From Urbifossiella limnaea (lineage in GTDB: Bacteria; Planctomycetota; Planctomycetia; Gemmatales; Gemmataceae), in assembly GCF_007747215.1 (NCBI RefSeq), contig NZ_CP036273.1, positions 2,588,322 to 2,652,321 of the forward strand: 64,000 nt of DNA. Direction: 5' to 3'. This document shows positions 16,659 to 25,815 of this stretch, piece after piece. Made by a program: the position numbers and the translations under genes. Position 1 is the stretch's first letter. The number at the start of each line of letters is the position of its first letter. A model generated the notes under the pieces. That model made no database searches and had not been told where the DNA came from. It worked only from the letters and a program-made list of their open reading frames with translations.

Positions 16659-17393
16659 CTATTCCGTCGGCACCCGCGGCTTGCGCTGGTAGAGGCGCTT
16701 CAGCCCGAGCAGCTTCAACCCGGTCGCGAACAACACCACCAGTTCCATCCGTAGCGTCCGGTGGCGGACGTAGAAGAGGTCGTAGGCCAGCTTGTTCTTC
16801 ACGCTGCGGACGCACGTGTCCGGCGGCAGGTGGACCTGTGCGAAGCCGGTCAGGCCGGGCTTCACCACGTGCCGGCGGTCGTAGCCGGGGATGCTCAGCC
16901 GCAGCCGCTTCACGATTTCCGGCCGCTCCGGCCGCGGGCCGACCAGGCTCATGTCGCCGCGCAGCACGTTGAACAGCTGCGGCAACTCGTCCAGGTGCAG
17001 CTTGCGGAGGGCGCGGCCGAGCGGCGTGATCCGCGGGTCGCCGGGGAGGCTCCAGCGCGGGCCGGTCAGGCTCTCGCAGTCGTGGACCATGCTGCGAATC
17101 TTGTACAGCGTGAACACCCGCCCGCCGCGGCCGACGCGCGTCTGGCTGTAGATCGCCGGCCCCGCGGACGTGAGCCGGACCAGCAGACAGCACAGCCCCA
17201 TCAGCGGCAGGCCGGGGATGAGGATCAGCAACGCCGCCACGCCGTCGAACGCCGGCTTGGCCCACCCCGCGGGTCGCACCGGGGCGGGGCCTGACGGCCG
17301 GCAGGGCGGGTGCTGGATCGACACGGCTGGACTTCGCATCGCGGGCTTCGGGGTCGCCGCCACGGCCCACGGCCGGGTGGTTCGGTCGGTCAT
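16659..17393 (-). CDS. Polyprenyl-phosphate sugar-1-phosphate transferase (bacterial sugar transferase family)
   Basis: A 244-residue member of the WcaJ/WbaP C-terminal catalytic family that starts a polysaccharide repeat unit by moving a sugar phosphate onto undecaprenyl phosphate. One hydrophobic hairpin lies at about residues 47-75. The core motifs are clear: FTLYKIRSM, DPRITPLGRALRKLHLDELP, QLFNVLRGDMSLVGPRPE, and VKPGLTGFAQVH. It lacks the large N-terminal membrane part of WcaJ, so it is the short form. It sits between EpsI and the glycosyltransferase in the exosortase locus. Confidence 0.93.
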   Translation of the reverse strand: MTDRTTRPWAVAATPKPAMRSPAVSIQHPPCRPSGPAPVRPAGWAKPAFDGVAALLILIPGLPLMGLCCLLVRLTSAGPAIYSQTRVGRGGRVFTLYKIRSMVHDCESLTGPRWSLPGDPRITPLGRALRKLHLDELPQLFNVLRGDMSLVGPRPERPEIVKRLRLSIPGYDRRHVVKPGLTGFAQVHLPPDTCVRSVKNKLAYDLFYVRHRTLRMELVVLFATGLKLLGLKRLYQRKPRVPTE

Positions 17394-17448
17394 CGGTGCG
17401 GTCCTTCGCGGTGATGCCGGGCGGGGCGTCCCGGCCGTCGGTCGTCCG

Positions 17449-18105
17449 TCAGCGGGCGAACCCGGCGGCGTACTGGGCGAACGCGGCGGCGACGAAGGCG
17501 CGCGTGGTGGCGTCGTCCTCCGGCCGCTCGTCGTCGCCGTCGGCGAGGGGGGTGACGACGTACACCTTGTAGAGCACGGCCACCCGCGCCAGCCGGGCGG
17601 CGAACTGCCACCGCGGGTTGTCGGGGGCCTCCCACGCTCCCTCGCCGGTGTGCCACGCCCAGCGCACCCGCACCCGGTCCTGGCGCGTCGCCGTCGTCTT
17701 CTCGAAGTCGGCGACGTAGTACGTCGCGGTGCCGCCGCCGGGCAGCTCCGCGGTCTCCTTCTTCGGCGCCCGCAGCGTCTTGTACCCGCTGCCGGGGTAG
17801 CACACGTCCGGCGTGTGCGTCGACACCGACCCCGGGATGCCGCTGATCATGGTCACCGCGCCGCCGCGGCCGGTGCTCGCCGACTGGTAGCGGTGCGAGG
17901 TGGCGACGCTCCGCTCGTTGGTCGGCATCTCGGTCGGGATGGGCGTCGGCTGCCAGTCCTCGAAGCGGACTTCGAGGGCGTGCATGCGGTCGTTCTGCGT
18001 CTGGTCGGGCTCGACGAACGTCCACCGCTGGATGGCCGCCCCGTGGACCACGGCCCCGGCCACGACCAGCACGGCGACGACGACGAGCGCGGGTGTCTTC
18101 AGCAT
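17449..18105 (-). CDS. EpsI-like exosortase-associated protein (DUF3485)
   Basis: A 218-residue protein with an N-terminal membrane anchor or signal (LVVVAVLVVAGAVVHGAAI) and a periplasmic domain. The conserved block THTPDVCYPGSGY near residue 100 is the hallmark of EpsI, which is found with or fused to exosortases in exopolysaccharide loci. ATYYVADFEKT and VRWAWHTGEGAW follow, also family-like. The exosortase lies two genes upstream on the same strand. EpsI is proposed to assist export or processing linked to extracellular polysaccharide; its biochemistry is not established. Confidence 0.85.
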   Translation of the reverse strand: MLKTPALVVVAVLVVAGAVVHGAAIQRWTFVEPDQTQNDRMHALEVRFEDWQPTPIPTEMPTNERSVATSHRYQSASTGRGGAVTMISGIPGSVSTHTPDVCYPGSGYKTLRAPKKETAELPGGGTATYYVADFEKTTATRQDRVRVRWAWHTGEGAWEAPDNPRWQFAARLARVAVLYKVYVVTPLADGDDERPEDDATTRAFVAAAFAQYAAGFAR

Positions 18106-18121
18106 GGTGCTTCTCCGGGCT

Positions 18122-18223
18122 GGGCCGAGGGACAGTGGGACTGAGGGACTCAGGGACCAAAGACGAGCCTTGTTCCCGAACTCAGAGTCCCTTTGTCCCT
18201 GAGTCCCACTGTCCCTCAGCCCA
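18122..18223. repeat. Imperfect inverted repeat of GGGACT-type units
   Basis: The stretches 18122-18158 and 18195-18223 are complementary except for an eight-base tandem duplication in the first arm. Both consist of short repeats related to GAGGGAC and AGTCCC. It fills the spacer between the chain-length protein and EpsI. Confidence 0.65.
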
Positions 18224-18226
18224 CAC

Positions 18227-20491
18227 TCAGCACAGCGCCTCGGTCTCGGTCGCGCCGACGTACACGACGCCGCTGTACGGGATCTCCATCGCCGCCACGC
18301 GGTCCGTCGCCTTCTCCAGCAGCGGCAGCTTCGTCTCGCGGTAGCGGGCGCACACCAGCACCACCTCGCACCGCCGGGCCACCGCCACCGACTCGGCGAC
18401 CGTCAGCAGGGCGTGGCCGTGCAGGATGACGCAGTCGAACGGCTCCTTCAGCTTCGCCAACACGGCTTCGAGCCGCCCGCCGACCGCGGCCTGCCGCGCC
18501 TCGTCGGACCACTTGCCCGCCGGCAGGAACGCCAGCCCGCTCGGCAGCGTCACGACCGCCGAGCGCGGGTCGGTCTCGCCACGGAGCACCTCGCACGCGC
18601 CGACGGTGTTCGGCACGCCGGCGTAGGTGTGCAGCGCGGGCTCGCGCAGGTCGAAGTCGGCGAGGAGCGTCTTGTACCCGGCCTGGGCCAGCGAGCTGGC
18701 GAGGCCGAACGCGGTGAACGCCTTCCCCTCGTCGCCCAGCGGGCTCGTCACCGCCACGCACGTCGCCCCGCGGCTCAGCCACGTCTGCGCGACGTAGGCC
18801 CGCAGCTTGTCGATCGCCTCGTTCGCGGCCGCCCGCCGGGCCGGGTCGCGGCCGGTGGCGTCGGTCGGCAGGCCGGGGATGACGCCGACCACCGGCGCGG
18901 GGCCGACCGACTTCAGGTCGGCGAGCGAGCTGACGCGGCGGCTGACGGTCTCGAACGCGACCACGCCGAGGGCCACGAGGAAGTAGCCGAACAGGCCGCC
19001 GGCGACGGTGCCGAGCACCTGCTTCTTGATGTCCTTCTGCATCGGGCTGGACGCCGGCTGGAGCAGCTGGATGCGCTGCCCGGCGAGCAGGTCGAGCTTC
19101 AGCGCCTCGTGCTGGGTGATGAGGCGGGCGTACATGCCGTCGCGGGAGCGCAGGTCGGTGTCGGCCGGGTCGTAGCTCGGCGGCACGAGCCCGCCGCGGC
19201 CGTCGGTGCGGACCACCTCCGCCGCCTGCGGCAGGTTGTTGAGCATGCGCTCCAGGTTGGCCATGCTGATGCGGGCGGTGGCGAGCTGCGTCTCGTAGCG
19301 GGCCACCTGGTTCTTCACCGTCGTCCACTCGGTGAAGAGCAGTTTCCCCTCGGCGGCGCGCCTCCCGCCTTCGAGGAGACCGGCCTTCTCGCGGCGGACC
19401 TCGGCCAGGCGGGCGTTCTGCGCCTCGTACACGCGGCGGAGGTTGACCACGTCCGGGGCGTCCGGCCGGCCGGCGCTCGCCGCGAAGTCGTGGTTCGCCT
19501 TGGCCCGCCGCACCTGCATCGATTGATCCACGACCTGCTGGTCGTTGTCGACCGCGGCCAGCGTCGCCGGGTCTAGGGGCGCCCGCTTAAGTGCCTCGAT
19601 CTGGCCTTCGAGTTCACGCATCCGCGCCTTCCCGGCGCCGATCTCGATCGGCAGCGTGCGGTCCACTTCCATCTGGAGCGCGGCGAGCCGGGAGACCAGC
19701 GCCCGCGGGTCGAGCTTGGCCATGAGTTCCAGGCCGCTCACGGCCGCGGGCGCCGCGGCCGGCGGTGCGACGCCCGGCGGCAGAACGCCGGGCGTGCCTT
19801 CCACGGCCTGCACCGGCGTGACGCCGTCGCCCGGCGCCTTGGCGAGGGTGTGGCCGCGGCTCATGTTTTCGAGCCGCTTCTGCATGTCCTGCATGGCCTG
19901 CTCGGACTGGCGGAAGCGGGCCTGCTTCGTCGCCACCTCCTTCTGCACGACCTCGGCCAGGAACGCCTTCTGGACGGCGTTGACGATCTTGTTCGCGTCC
20001 GCCGGGTTGTGCGACGCCATGCTGACGCGGATGACTTCCGACCCGTCCGGGGCGCCGACCAGCACCTCCTCGCCGAGGTACTTGATGGGGTCCTTCTGGG
20101 CCTTGACCGTCGGCAGGTCCTTGAGGTCGCGCATGGCGGCGTTGAGGACGAATTCCGACTTGATGAGGCCGCTCATGGTGCGGACGTAGGTCGTGAAGTC
20201 GGTCCGGGCCTCCTGGGCGTTCCCCTGGTGGGCCAGCGCCGGCGGCACCTGCGACACCTGGAGGAGGCCGTACGACTCGTACTTGCTGGCGAGCAGTTCC
20301 CACGCGGCGTAGCTGCCGACGGCCCCGAGCAGGGTGCCGCAGAACAGGATCATCAGCCAGTGGAGCTGGAGGTACGTGAGGACGCGGAGGCCGTTACCGT
20401 CGCCGTCCGGCTTGGCGGCCGGGCGGGCGAGCGGCCGCGGCGGGGCGGGCCTCGGGGCGGCGAGCGCGGGGGCGAAGGTCGGTCCGTTCAT
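18227..20491 (-). CDS. Polysaccharide chain-length determinant / BY-kinase-like ATPase fusion (Wzc-like)
   Basis: A 754-residue inner-membrane protein. The first 32 residues are Pro/Ala-rich. Then come a Wzz domain with a first membrane helix (about 43-68), a long periplasmic coiled coil (about 190-440), a second helix near 495-520 (AGGLFGYFLVALGVVAF), and a cytoplasmic P-loop domain (about 550-754). The P-loop SPLGDEGKAFT has Ala after the Lys, where Walker A normally has Ser/Thr. Walker A' LLADFDLREP is present, and no C-terminal tyrosine cluster is seen. It thus resembles Wzc/ExoP but may not autophosphorylate. It follows the exosortase by 55 bases and likely controls polysaccharide length and export. 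Confidence 0.88.
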   Translation of the reverse strand: MNGPTFAPALAAPRPAPPRPLARPAAKPDGDGNGLRVLTYLQLHWLMILFCGTLLGAVGSYAAWELLASKYESYGLLQVSQVPPALAHQGNAQEARTDFTTYVRTMSGLIKSEFVLNAAMRDLKDLPTVKAQKDPIKYLGEEVLVGAPDGSEVIRVSMASHNPADANKIVNAVQKAFLAEVVQKEVATKQARFRQSEQAMQDMQKRLENMSRGHTLAKAPGDGVTPVQAVEGTPGVLPPGVAPPAAAPAAVSGLELMAKLDPRALVSRLAALQMEVDRTLPIEIGAGKARMRELEGQIEALKRAPLDPATLAAVDNDQQVVDQSMQVRRAKANHDFAASAGRPDAPDVVNLRRVYEAQNARLAEVRREKAGLLEGGRRAAEGKLLFTEWTTVKNQVARYETQLATARISMANLERMLNNLPQAAEVVRTDGRGGLVPPSYDPADTDLRSRDGMYARLITQHEALKLDLLAGQRIQLLQPASSPMQKDIKKQVLGTVAGGLFGYFLVALGVVAFETVSRRVSSLADLKSVGPAPVVGVIPGLPTDATGRDPARRAAANEAIDKLRAYVAQTWLSRGATCVAVTSPLGDEGKAFTAFGLASSLAQAGYKTLLADFDLREPALHTYAGVPNTVGACEVLRGETDPRSAVVTLPSGLAFLPAGKWSDEARQAAVGGRLEAVLAKLKEPFDCVILHGHALLTVAESVAVARRCEVVLVCARYRETKLPLLEKATDRVAAMEIPYSGVVYVGATETEALC

Positions 20492-20546
20492 GGGCTCTGC
20501 GTCCTTGCAGGCTCAGACCAGGGGTGAGTCGCGGCGGTCGGGCGCG

Positions 20547-21470
20547 TCAGTCGTTCGTGACGAGCTTCTTGAGCACCCACAGCTCCAGCGCCAGCAGCGC
20601 CAGGCCGACCGGCATCATGAGCCAGCCGTAGAAGTCGTGCAGGAAGTCGAGCGTCCCCTTGTCGGTGAGGACGAGGTACGCCAGGCCGGTGGCGGTGATC
20701 CGCAGCACGTTCGTCAGCACGGCGATCGGGATGATGCCGAGCAGCACCATGCCGCGCTCGAACCACGAGCGGTTCGTCAGGAGCACGGCCCCGACCGAGA
20801 ACGCGGCGAACGTCACCAGCATCTTCAGGCCCGAGCACGCGTCCACGACGCCGAGCCGCACCTCGTCGATCAGGATGAGGTTGCCGTCGCGGATCGCGGG
20901 CTGGCCGAGCGTCTGCAACAAGTACGTGCTGCTGATGGTGGCCGCCGTCTTGAGCGGCTGGCCGACGTTCCGCTCCAACTCGTACGGGAGCGGCACCATG
21001 AACAGGAGGAACAGCAGCCCGCCGCCGACGCGCCTCAGCAGCGGCATCCCGCCGGCCGCGAGCGCGACGCCGACGAGGGCGAGCATCAGGCTGGCGGCGT
21101 CGAGCTGGTGGAACAGCAGGCTGCCGGCGAACGCCCGGAGGACGACCGCCACGGCGAGGAGCCCACAGCCGACCCAGGGCCGCGGCAGGGGCACGAGCGG
21201 CCCGGCCTGCCACGCCTTCCACACGAGGTACGCGGAGAAGAACGGCACGAGCAGGCCGTGCGAGTACTGCGGGTCGTTGATCCACTTGTCGAAGAACACG
21301 GCCAGCATGGGCAGGTACGCCCAGACCAGCAGGCCGACGAGCGCGGCCACCTGCCACAGCGGCGGGCGGAACGGGGCGGGCGGCGTGGGCGCAGTGACGA
21401 CCGTGACGGGGGTGGTCGGCAAAACGGCGGTCGTCGGCGGCGGTGCGGGTGCGGCGGTGGTGATCGACAT
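20547..21470 (-). CDS. Exosortase (exosortase/archaeosortase family)
   Basis: A 307-residue integral membrane cysteine transpeptidase-like protein with about eight hydrophobic helices after a Pro/Thr-rich N-terminal 34 residues. The predicted catalytic triad is visible: C212 in VVDACSGLKML, R257 in NVLRITATG and H278 in FLHDFYGWLMM. Exosortases are thought to sort proteins with PEP-CTERM-like tails in exopolysaccharide-making bacteria. It is the first gene of the locus, so the whole set probably shares its promoter in 21471-21613. ATG at 21470 is preferred over an in-frame GTG at 21482. No PEP-CTERM substrate was seen in the window. Confidence 0.92.
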   Translation of the reverse strand: MSITTAAPAPPPTTAVLPTTPVTVVTAPTPPAPFRPPLWQVAALVGLLVWAYLPMLAVFFDKWINDPQYSHGLLVPFFSAYLVWKAWQAGPLVPLPRPWVGCGLLAVAVVLRAFAGSLLFHQLDAASLMLALVGVALAAGGMPLLRRVGGGLLFLLFMVPLPYELERNVGQPLKTAATISSTYLLQTLGQPAIRDGNLILIDEVRLGVVDACSGLKMLVTFAAFSVGAVLLTNRSWFERGMVLLGIIPIAVLTNVLRITATGLAYLVLTDKGTLDFLHDFYGWLMMPVGLALLALELWVLKKLVTND

Positions 21471-21613
21471 CCCTGTCCCCACGGGGGGCGAACCTCGGCG
21501 AGCGGGGATTGTTGCACCCGCCGCGGGTCCGACGCAACCCCACTTCCCGGCCGCGGGGAATTCGGTGGCCCCACCGGAGCCCGTGCCGGTAGCATCGACC
21601 TGGGGGTGACGCG

Positions 21614-22390
21614 ATGTCGCTGGAGTGTCCTGACTGCGGGGCGGGGCTGACCGGGGCCGACCGGGACGGCGACGGGTACCGCTGCGGCCGGTGCGGCGCG
21701 CAGGTGCGCGAGCCGCGCCGCACCCGCGACTACGACGACCGCCCGACCCGTCGCCGCCGGCCGCCGAAGCGGGGCAACGGACGAGTCGTTCTGCTGGTGG
21801 TGGTCGGCGTCGGCGTGCTGATGCTGCTGGCGTGCGGCGGCATCGGCGGCAGCTGGTACGTTGCCGCGCAGCCGCGGTGGGAGGAGTTTCGCTCGCCGAA
21901 CGGTGGGTACACCGTTTCCATGCCGGCGAAGGCGCGGCCGGACATGGGCAAGATCGTCGCCAAGCAGGGCGGGAACTTCCCGGGCGTCACGTTCGAGGGG
22001 ACGCTCCTCCTGGCCCGGCTGGAAGAGTACTGCATCGCCTACGGCGAACTTCCCCCCGGGCCGCGCGGCCCGGGCGCCGCGGAACGCGTCATCGACGCCG
22101 CGGTCGACGGCATGAAGAACGGCCCGCAGCCGGCGCAGGTCGTCTCGTCGAGGCCGGTGACCGTGTCGGGCTACCAGGGCCGCGAGGTCGAACTCCGCAT
22201 CAAGACCCAGGCCCGCCTCGCCCGCATCGTCGTGACGCCGACGCGCGTGTACACGGTCATCGCGGGTGGCCCGTTCACCGGAACGGGCGAGCCACGGGTG
22301 CGGCGGTTCGTCGAGTCGTTCCAGTTGACCGAGCCGAACCCGGCCGGCGGCGGCAACGCGCCGCCGCCGTTCGTCCCGCGGCGGCGCTGA
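21614..22390 (+). CDS. Zinc-ribbon single-pass membrane protein, copy 1 of a tandem pair
   Basis: A 258-residue protein of unknown function. The N-terminal zinc ribbon has CPDC (C5, C8) and CGRC (C24, C27). A basic linker and one membrane helix (about 57-81, LLVVVGVGVLMLLACGG) follow, then an extracytoplasmic domain of 170 residues (WEEFRSPNGGYTVSMPAK…, ending RRFVESFQL) that looks like a compact alpha/beta module. The next gene is a diverged copy with the same layout and the same leader, so this is a tandem duplication. It diverges from the exosortase locus. The zinc ribbon may report on or bind a partner in the cytoplasm; that is speculation. Confidence 0.8.
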   Translation: MSLECPDCGAGLTGADRDGDGYRCGRCGAQVREPRRTRDYDDRPTRRRRPPKRGNGRVVLLVVVGVGVLMLLACGGIGGSWYVAAQPRWEEFRSPNGGYTVSMPAKARPDMGKIVAKQGGNFPGVTFEGTLLLARLEEYCIAYGELPPGPRGPGAAERVIDAAVDGMKNGPQPAQVVSSRPVTVSGYQGREVELRIKTQARLARIVVTPTRVYTVIAGGPFTGTGEPRVRRFVESFQLTEPNPAGGGNAPPPFVPRRR

Positions 22391-22454
22391 TTCCTGTCCC
22401 GCCGGCTCGAAAGTCGGCCGCCCCGCGGGTAGCATCGACCTGGGGGGTGACGCG

Positions 22455-23216
22455 ATGGCGCTGGAGTGCACGGACTGCGGGGCGGGGCTGACGCGGGCCG
22501 ACCGGGACGGCGACGGGTACCGCTGCGGCCGGTGCGGAGCGCAGGTGCGCGAGCCGCGCCGCACCCCCGACGACTACGACGACGGCCCGCGCCGGCGCCG
22601 CCCGAAGAAGTCGGGCAACGGCCCCGTTCTCCTTGTCCTCGGCGCCATCGGCCTGCTGGTGTTGTTCTCCTGCGCCGGCCTCGTCGGCGTCGTCGTCTGG
22701 TCCGGCAAGCCGCGGTGGGAGGAGTTCCGCTCGCCGGCCGGCGGGTACAGTGTGGACCTGCCGGCGAGGGCCCGCACGGACATGGCGGATCTCGCCGCCG
22801 CGCACGGCCCGGTCGAGCCGGGCGTCGTCTACGAAGGAACCCTCCTCCTCGGCCGGCTGGAGGAGTACCGCGTCACCCACGGCGACCTCGACGCCGAGGT
22901 GCGGAACACGCAGACGGACGCCGAAATCCTCGACGGGATGGTGAAGAACCTCCGCGACGACCCCCCGCCCGCCGAGGTCGTCTCGACGAAGGACATCACC
23001 GTGTCCGGCTTCCCGGCCCGCGAGCTTCACCTGCGGGTGGAGCAGCAGTCGGCGCTGGTGCGGGTCGTGGTGACGCGAACGAAGTGGTACACGGTCATCG
23101 CCGGCGGCCCGTTCACGCCGGTGACCGAGCCGCGGCTGCGGCGGTTCGTGGAGTCGTTCAAGTTGAACGACCCGATGGCCCCAGCCGCGGACAAGCGGCT
23201 GCCGCCCGGCCGCTGA
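22455..23216 (+). CDS. Zinc-ribbon single-pass membrane protein, copy 2 of a tandem pair
   Basis: A 253-residue paralogue of the preceding gene, with the same order: zinc ribbon (CTDC, CGRC), Arg-rich linker, one membrane helix, outer domain with WEEFRSPAGGYSVDLPA and the closing RRFVESFKL. Identity is highest in the ribbon and around the outer-domain start. About 22 leader bases before the ATG, including the G-rich ribosome binding site, are also shared, so the duplication included the 5' region. The outer domains have drifted strongly in the middle third, which suggests different ligands or relaxed constraint. Function unknown. Confidence 0.8.
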   Translation: MALECTDCGAGLTRADRDGDGYRCGRCGAQVREPRRTPDDYDDGPRRRRPKKSGNGPVLLVLGAIGLLVLFSCAGLVGVVVWSGKPRWEEFRSPAGGYSVDLPARARTDMADLAAAHGPVEPGVVYEGTLLLGRLEEYRVTHGDLDAEVRNTQTDAEILDGMVKNLRDDPPPAEVVSTKDITVSGFPARELHLRVEQQSALVRVVVTRTKWYTVIAGGPFTPVTEPRLRRFVESFKLNDPMAPAADKRLPPGR

Positions 23217-23298
23217 CCCGGCGCTTGCTTTCCCCGCGCGGGCGTTTACCCTGTGAGGAGGATTTCGCCCGCCCGCCCCCGGCCCCTCCGAGGCCTCC

Positions 23299-25740
23299 AT
23301 GCACCTCCCCCGCCGGCTCCTGGTGCCCGTGGCCGCATTGGTCGCGGTCGCCCTCACCCCCCGCGTCGCCCCGGCCTATGCCGAGGCCGTCATGTCCTTC
23401 GGGTCGGTCGTCAACCAGTCCACGAACGTCGTGCTAATGACCGTCACCCGGGTGGACAAGACGCAGAATCTCATCATCTACGAGAAGGTGGCCGATCTGA
23501 AGGGGAAGCACCCGCAGCAGACGATCAAGCACAACATCGGCCGCGGCGGGCTCCGGCCGGGCGAGTGGCAGGAGATCATGAACTGGGCCGAGGTCGGCAA
23601 GCAGGCGGTGTTCTTCCACAACGGCGGGGCCAGCGAGACGTACATCGGCGTGACGTGGTACCAGGCGTACCCGCAGGGCGAGTGGTGGGGCATGTCCCAC
23701 GGCGAGCCGTACCTGCTGCGGTCGTACGCGGGGCGGATCGACCGCCTGCAAGGGATCATGGCCGACATGATGGCCGGCAAGGAGGTGGTGGTGCCGTGCA
23801 TGGTGGACGGCGACAAGGAGGCGATACACAAGAAGACGGCCCGCGTGCAGCGGCTGAAGGCCAGCCTGAAGCTGAACGACTACAACCCGAAGCGCGACTT
23901 CGTGGGCTGGGGCGGAGAGGACATCCGGGCGCTGAACGGGATGCCCGGGTTCAGCAAGTACGCCGGCCTCACGAAGCTCGACGCCGAGGCGCAGGCGGTG
24001 TCGGTCGTGGACTTCGACAACGACGGCAAGCAGGACGTGCTCCTCCTCGCGGCGGGGAAGGTGGGGCTGTACCAGAACGGCGGCGACAGTTATGCCGAGA
24101 CGCCGCTACCGGGCCTCACCGGCGGCGCCCGTTCCGCCGTGTGGGCCGACCACAACGGCGACGGCATACCCGACTTGCTCTTAGCGACCGCCGACGGCCC
24201 GCGGCTGTACACGAACCTGGGCAAGGGCCAGTTCCGCGACGACTCCTCCCGCCTCCCCAAAGAATCCGGCTACGACCTGACCGCGGCCGCGTGGGGCGAC
24301 TTCGACGGCGACGGCAAGGCCGACATTCTCCTCGGCAACGGCTACCACGGCCTGCGGCTGTACCGCAACACGCGGCCCGAGGTGGCGAAGGCGCCGCCGC
24401 CGCCGAAGCTGGGCGACTGGCACGTCATCGGCATGTTCCGCGCGGCGAACCCGGCGGACAACGTGAAGACCGCGTTCCCCGTCGAGACGGAGGCGTTCGC
24501 CGCCGGCAAGACGTACAAGGGGAAGCGCGACATGCCCGTGACGTGGGCCAAGAAGCAACTCAAGGACGGCGAAGCGCACCAGTTCGCCGAGCTGGGCGCG
24601 AACCAGGCGACGTACCTGTTCCGCGAGGTGGAGGCGGCCGCCGCCGCAGAGGTGGCGGTGAGCATCACGAGCCCCGGTACGCTGACCGTGTGGGTGAACG
24701 GCGAGAAGGCGTACCACGCCGAGCAGGCGAAGGCCGACCCGCACGCCGTGTCGCTGAAGCTGCGGCCGGGCAAGAACGTGCTGCTGGTGAAAGTGTGCGT
24801 CGCCGAGCAAGTGGCGGGTATTACCTTCGCGCTCGGCAGCGGCGCGAGCGGCCCGCCGGGGCCGTGGTTCGCCGACGTGTCCTCGGCGTGGGGGCTCAGC
24901 GAGACCGAACACCGCGGCGACACGCTCACCGTTGCCGACTTCGACGGCGACGGCCGGCCGGACGTGCTGTACGGCGCCGGCACCGGAATGCTGTTTCGGA
25001 ACACCGGCGGCAAGCTCGAACGGAAGGCTGACAGCGGCGTCAGTTACCGCCCCGGCCGCATCGGCCCGGCGCTCGCCGACTTCGACGGCGACGGCCACCC
25101 CGACCTGTTCATCCCGCAGGCCGACGGCAGGTGCAAGCTCTACCGCAACGCCGGCACCGGCACCTTCGCCGAAGTGACGGCACAGGCCGGCGACCTGGCG
25201 AAAGGCATCCCTGGTGCGGTCACCGCGGCGTGGGGCGACTTCGACAACGACGGCCACCCCGACCTGCTGGTCGGCTGCCTGCGCGGCGTGAACCGCTACT
25301 TCAAGAACAACGGCAACGGCACGTTCACCGACCGCTCGGTGGAGGTCGGCCTGACGACGCGGGTGTTCAACACGCAGGCCGCGGCGTTCGCCGACCTGAA
25401 CGGCGACGGCCAACTCGACCTGATCCTGGCGAACGAGGGGCTGGAATCGGCGATCCTGTTCGGGGCGCGGCAGGACGCGATGCCGCGGACGCCGGTCGTG
25501 GTGGCGCTCAACGGCAGCCCCGGCCTGAGCGGCGGCCGGGTGGTGGTGAAGGACATGAACGGCAAGGCGGTGGCGACATCATGCGTGTGCGGCGGCGACG
25601 GCCGCGGCGGCAACGCGCTGGCGCCGCGCTTCGCACTGGCGCCGGGGTCGTACCGCGTGGAGGTGACGGCGCCGGGCGGCCGCACCGCGGGTGCGGCGCT
25701 CGACGTGCAGACGAGCCCGATTACGGTGCGGGTGCAGTAG
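23299..25740 (+). CDS. Secreted FG-GAP/VCBS repeat protein
   Basis: An 813-residue exported protein with a signal peptide (residues 1-27). Residues 28-210 form an unrecognised N-terminal domain. From about 230 to 350 and again from 545 to 735, multiple FG-GAP/VCBS units appear, with Ca-binding signatures such as DFDNDGKQDVLL, DHNGDGIPDLLL, DFDGDGKADILL, DFDGDGRPDVLY, DFDGDGHPDLFI and DLNGDGQLDLIL. Together they would make a seven- to eight-bladed propeller interrupted by an inserted domain (about 370-530). The C-terminal 80 residues look like an ASPIC/UnbV-type beta domain. It is probably a surface or periplasmic adhesion or ligand-binding protein. It precedes a PQQ-type propeller gene. Confidence 0.88.
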   Translation: MHLPRRLLVPVAALVAVALTPRVAPAYAEAVMSFGSVVNQSTNVVLMTVTRVDKTQNLIIYEKVADLKGKHPQQTIKHNIGRGGLRPGEWQEIMNWAEVGKQAVFFHNGGASETYIGVTWYQAYPQGEWWGMSHGEPYLLRSYAGRIDRLQGIMADMMAGKEVVVPCMVDGDKEAIHKKTARVQRLKASLKLNDYNPKRDFVGWGGEDIRALNGMPGFSKYAGLTKLDAEAQAVSVVDFDNDGKQDVLLLAAGKVGLYQNGGDSYAETPLPGLTGGARSAVWADHNGDGIPDLLLATADGPRLYTNLGKGQFRDDSSRLPKESGYDLTAAAWGDFDGDGKADILLGNGYHGLRLYRNTRPEVAKAPPPPKLGDWHVIGMFRAANPADNVKTAFPVETEAFAAGKTYKGKRDMPVTWAKKQLKDGEAHQFAELGANQATYLFREVEAAAAAEVAVSITSPGTLTVWVNGEKAYHAEQAKADPHAVSLKLRPGKNVLLVKVCVAEQVAGITFALGSGASGPPGPWFADVSSAWGLSETEHRGDTLTVADFDGDGRPDVLYGAGTGMLFRNTGGKLERKADSGVSYRPGRIGPALADFDGDGHPDLFIPQADGRCKLYRNAGTGTFAEVTAQAGDLAKGIPGAVTAAWGDFDNDGHPDLLVGCLRGVNRYFKNNGNGTFTDRSVEVGLTTRVFNTQAAAFADLNGDGQLDLILANEGLESAILFGARQDAMPRTPVVVALNGSPGLSGGRVVVKDMNGKAVATSCVCGGDGRGGNALAPRFALAPGSYRVEVTAPGGRTAGAALDVQTSPITVRVQ

Positions 25741-25746
25741 CATTTC

Positions 25747-25802
25747 GTGGGGCCGGTTTCCAACCGGCCCATTATCGCCGGCCGGTTGGAAACCGGTCCC
25801 AC
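25747..25802. repeat. 22-bp inverted repeat between the two propeller genes
   Basis: Arms 25747-25768 and 25781-25802 pair with one mismatch around a 12-base loop, both based on CCGGTTTCCAACCGG. It starts seven bases after the FG-GAP gene stop and ends 13 bases before the next ATG, so it could limit read-through or mask the next ribosome binding site. Confidence 0.7.
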
Positions 25803-25815
25803 AGAAAGACCATCG

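Noticed and set aside
23299-25740. Exosortase substrate among nearby exported proteins
   Set aside because: The C-terminus lacks a PEP-like motif, membrane helix and basic end.
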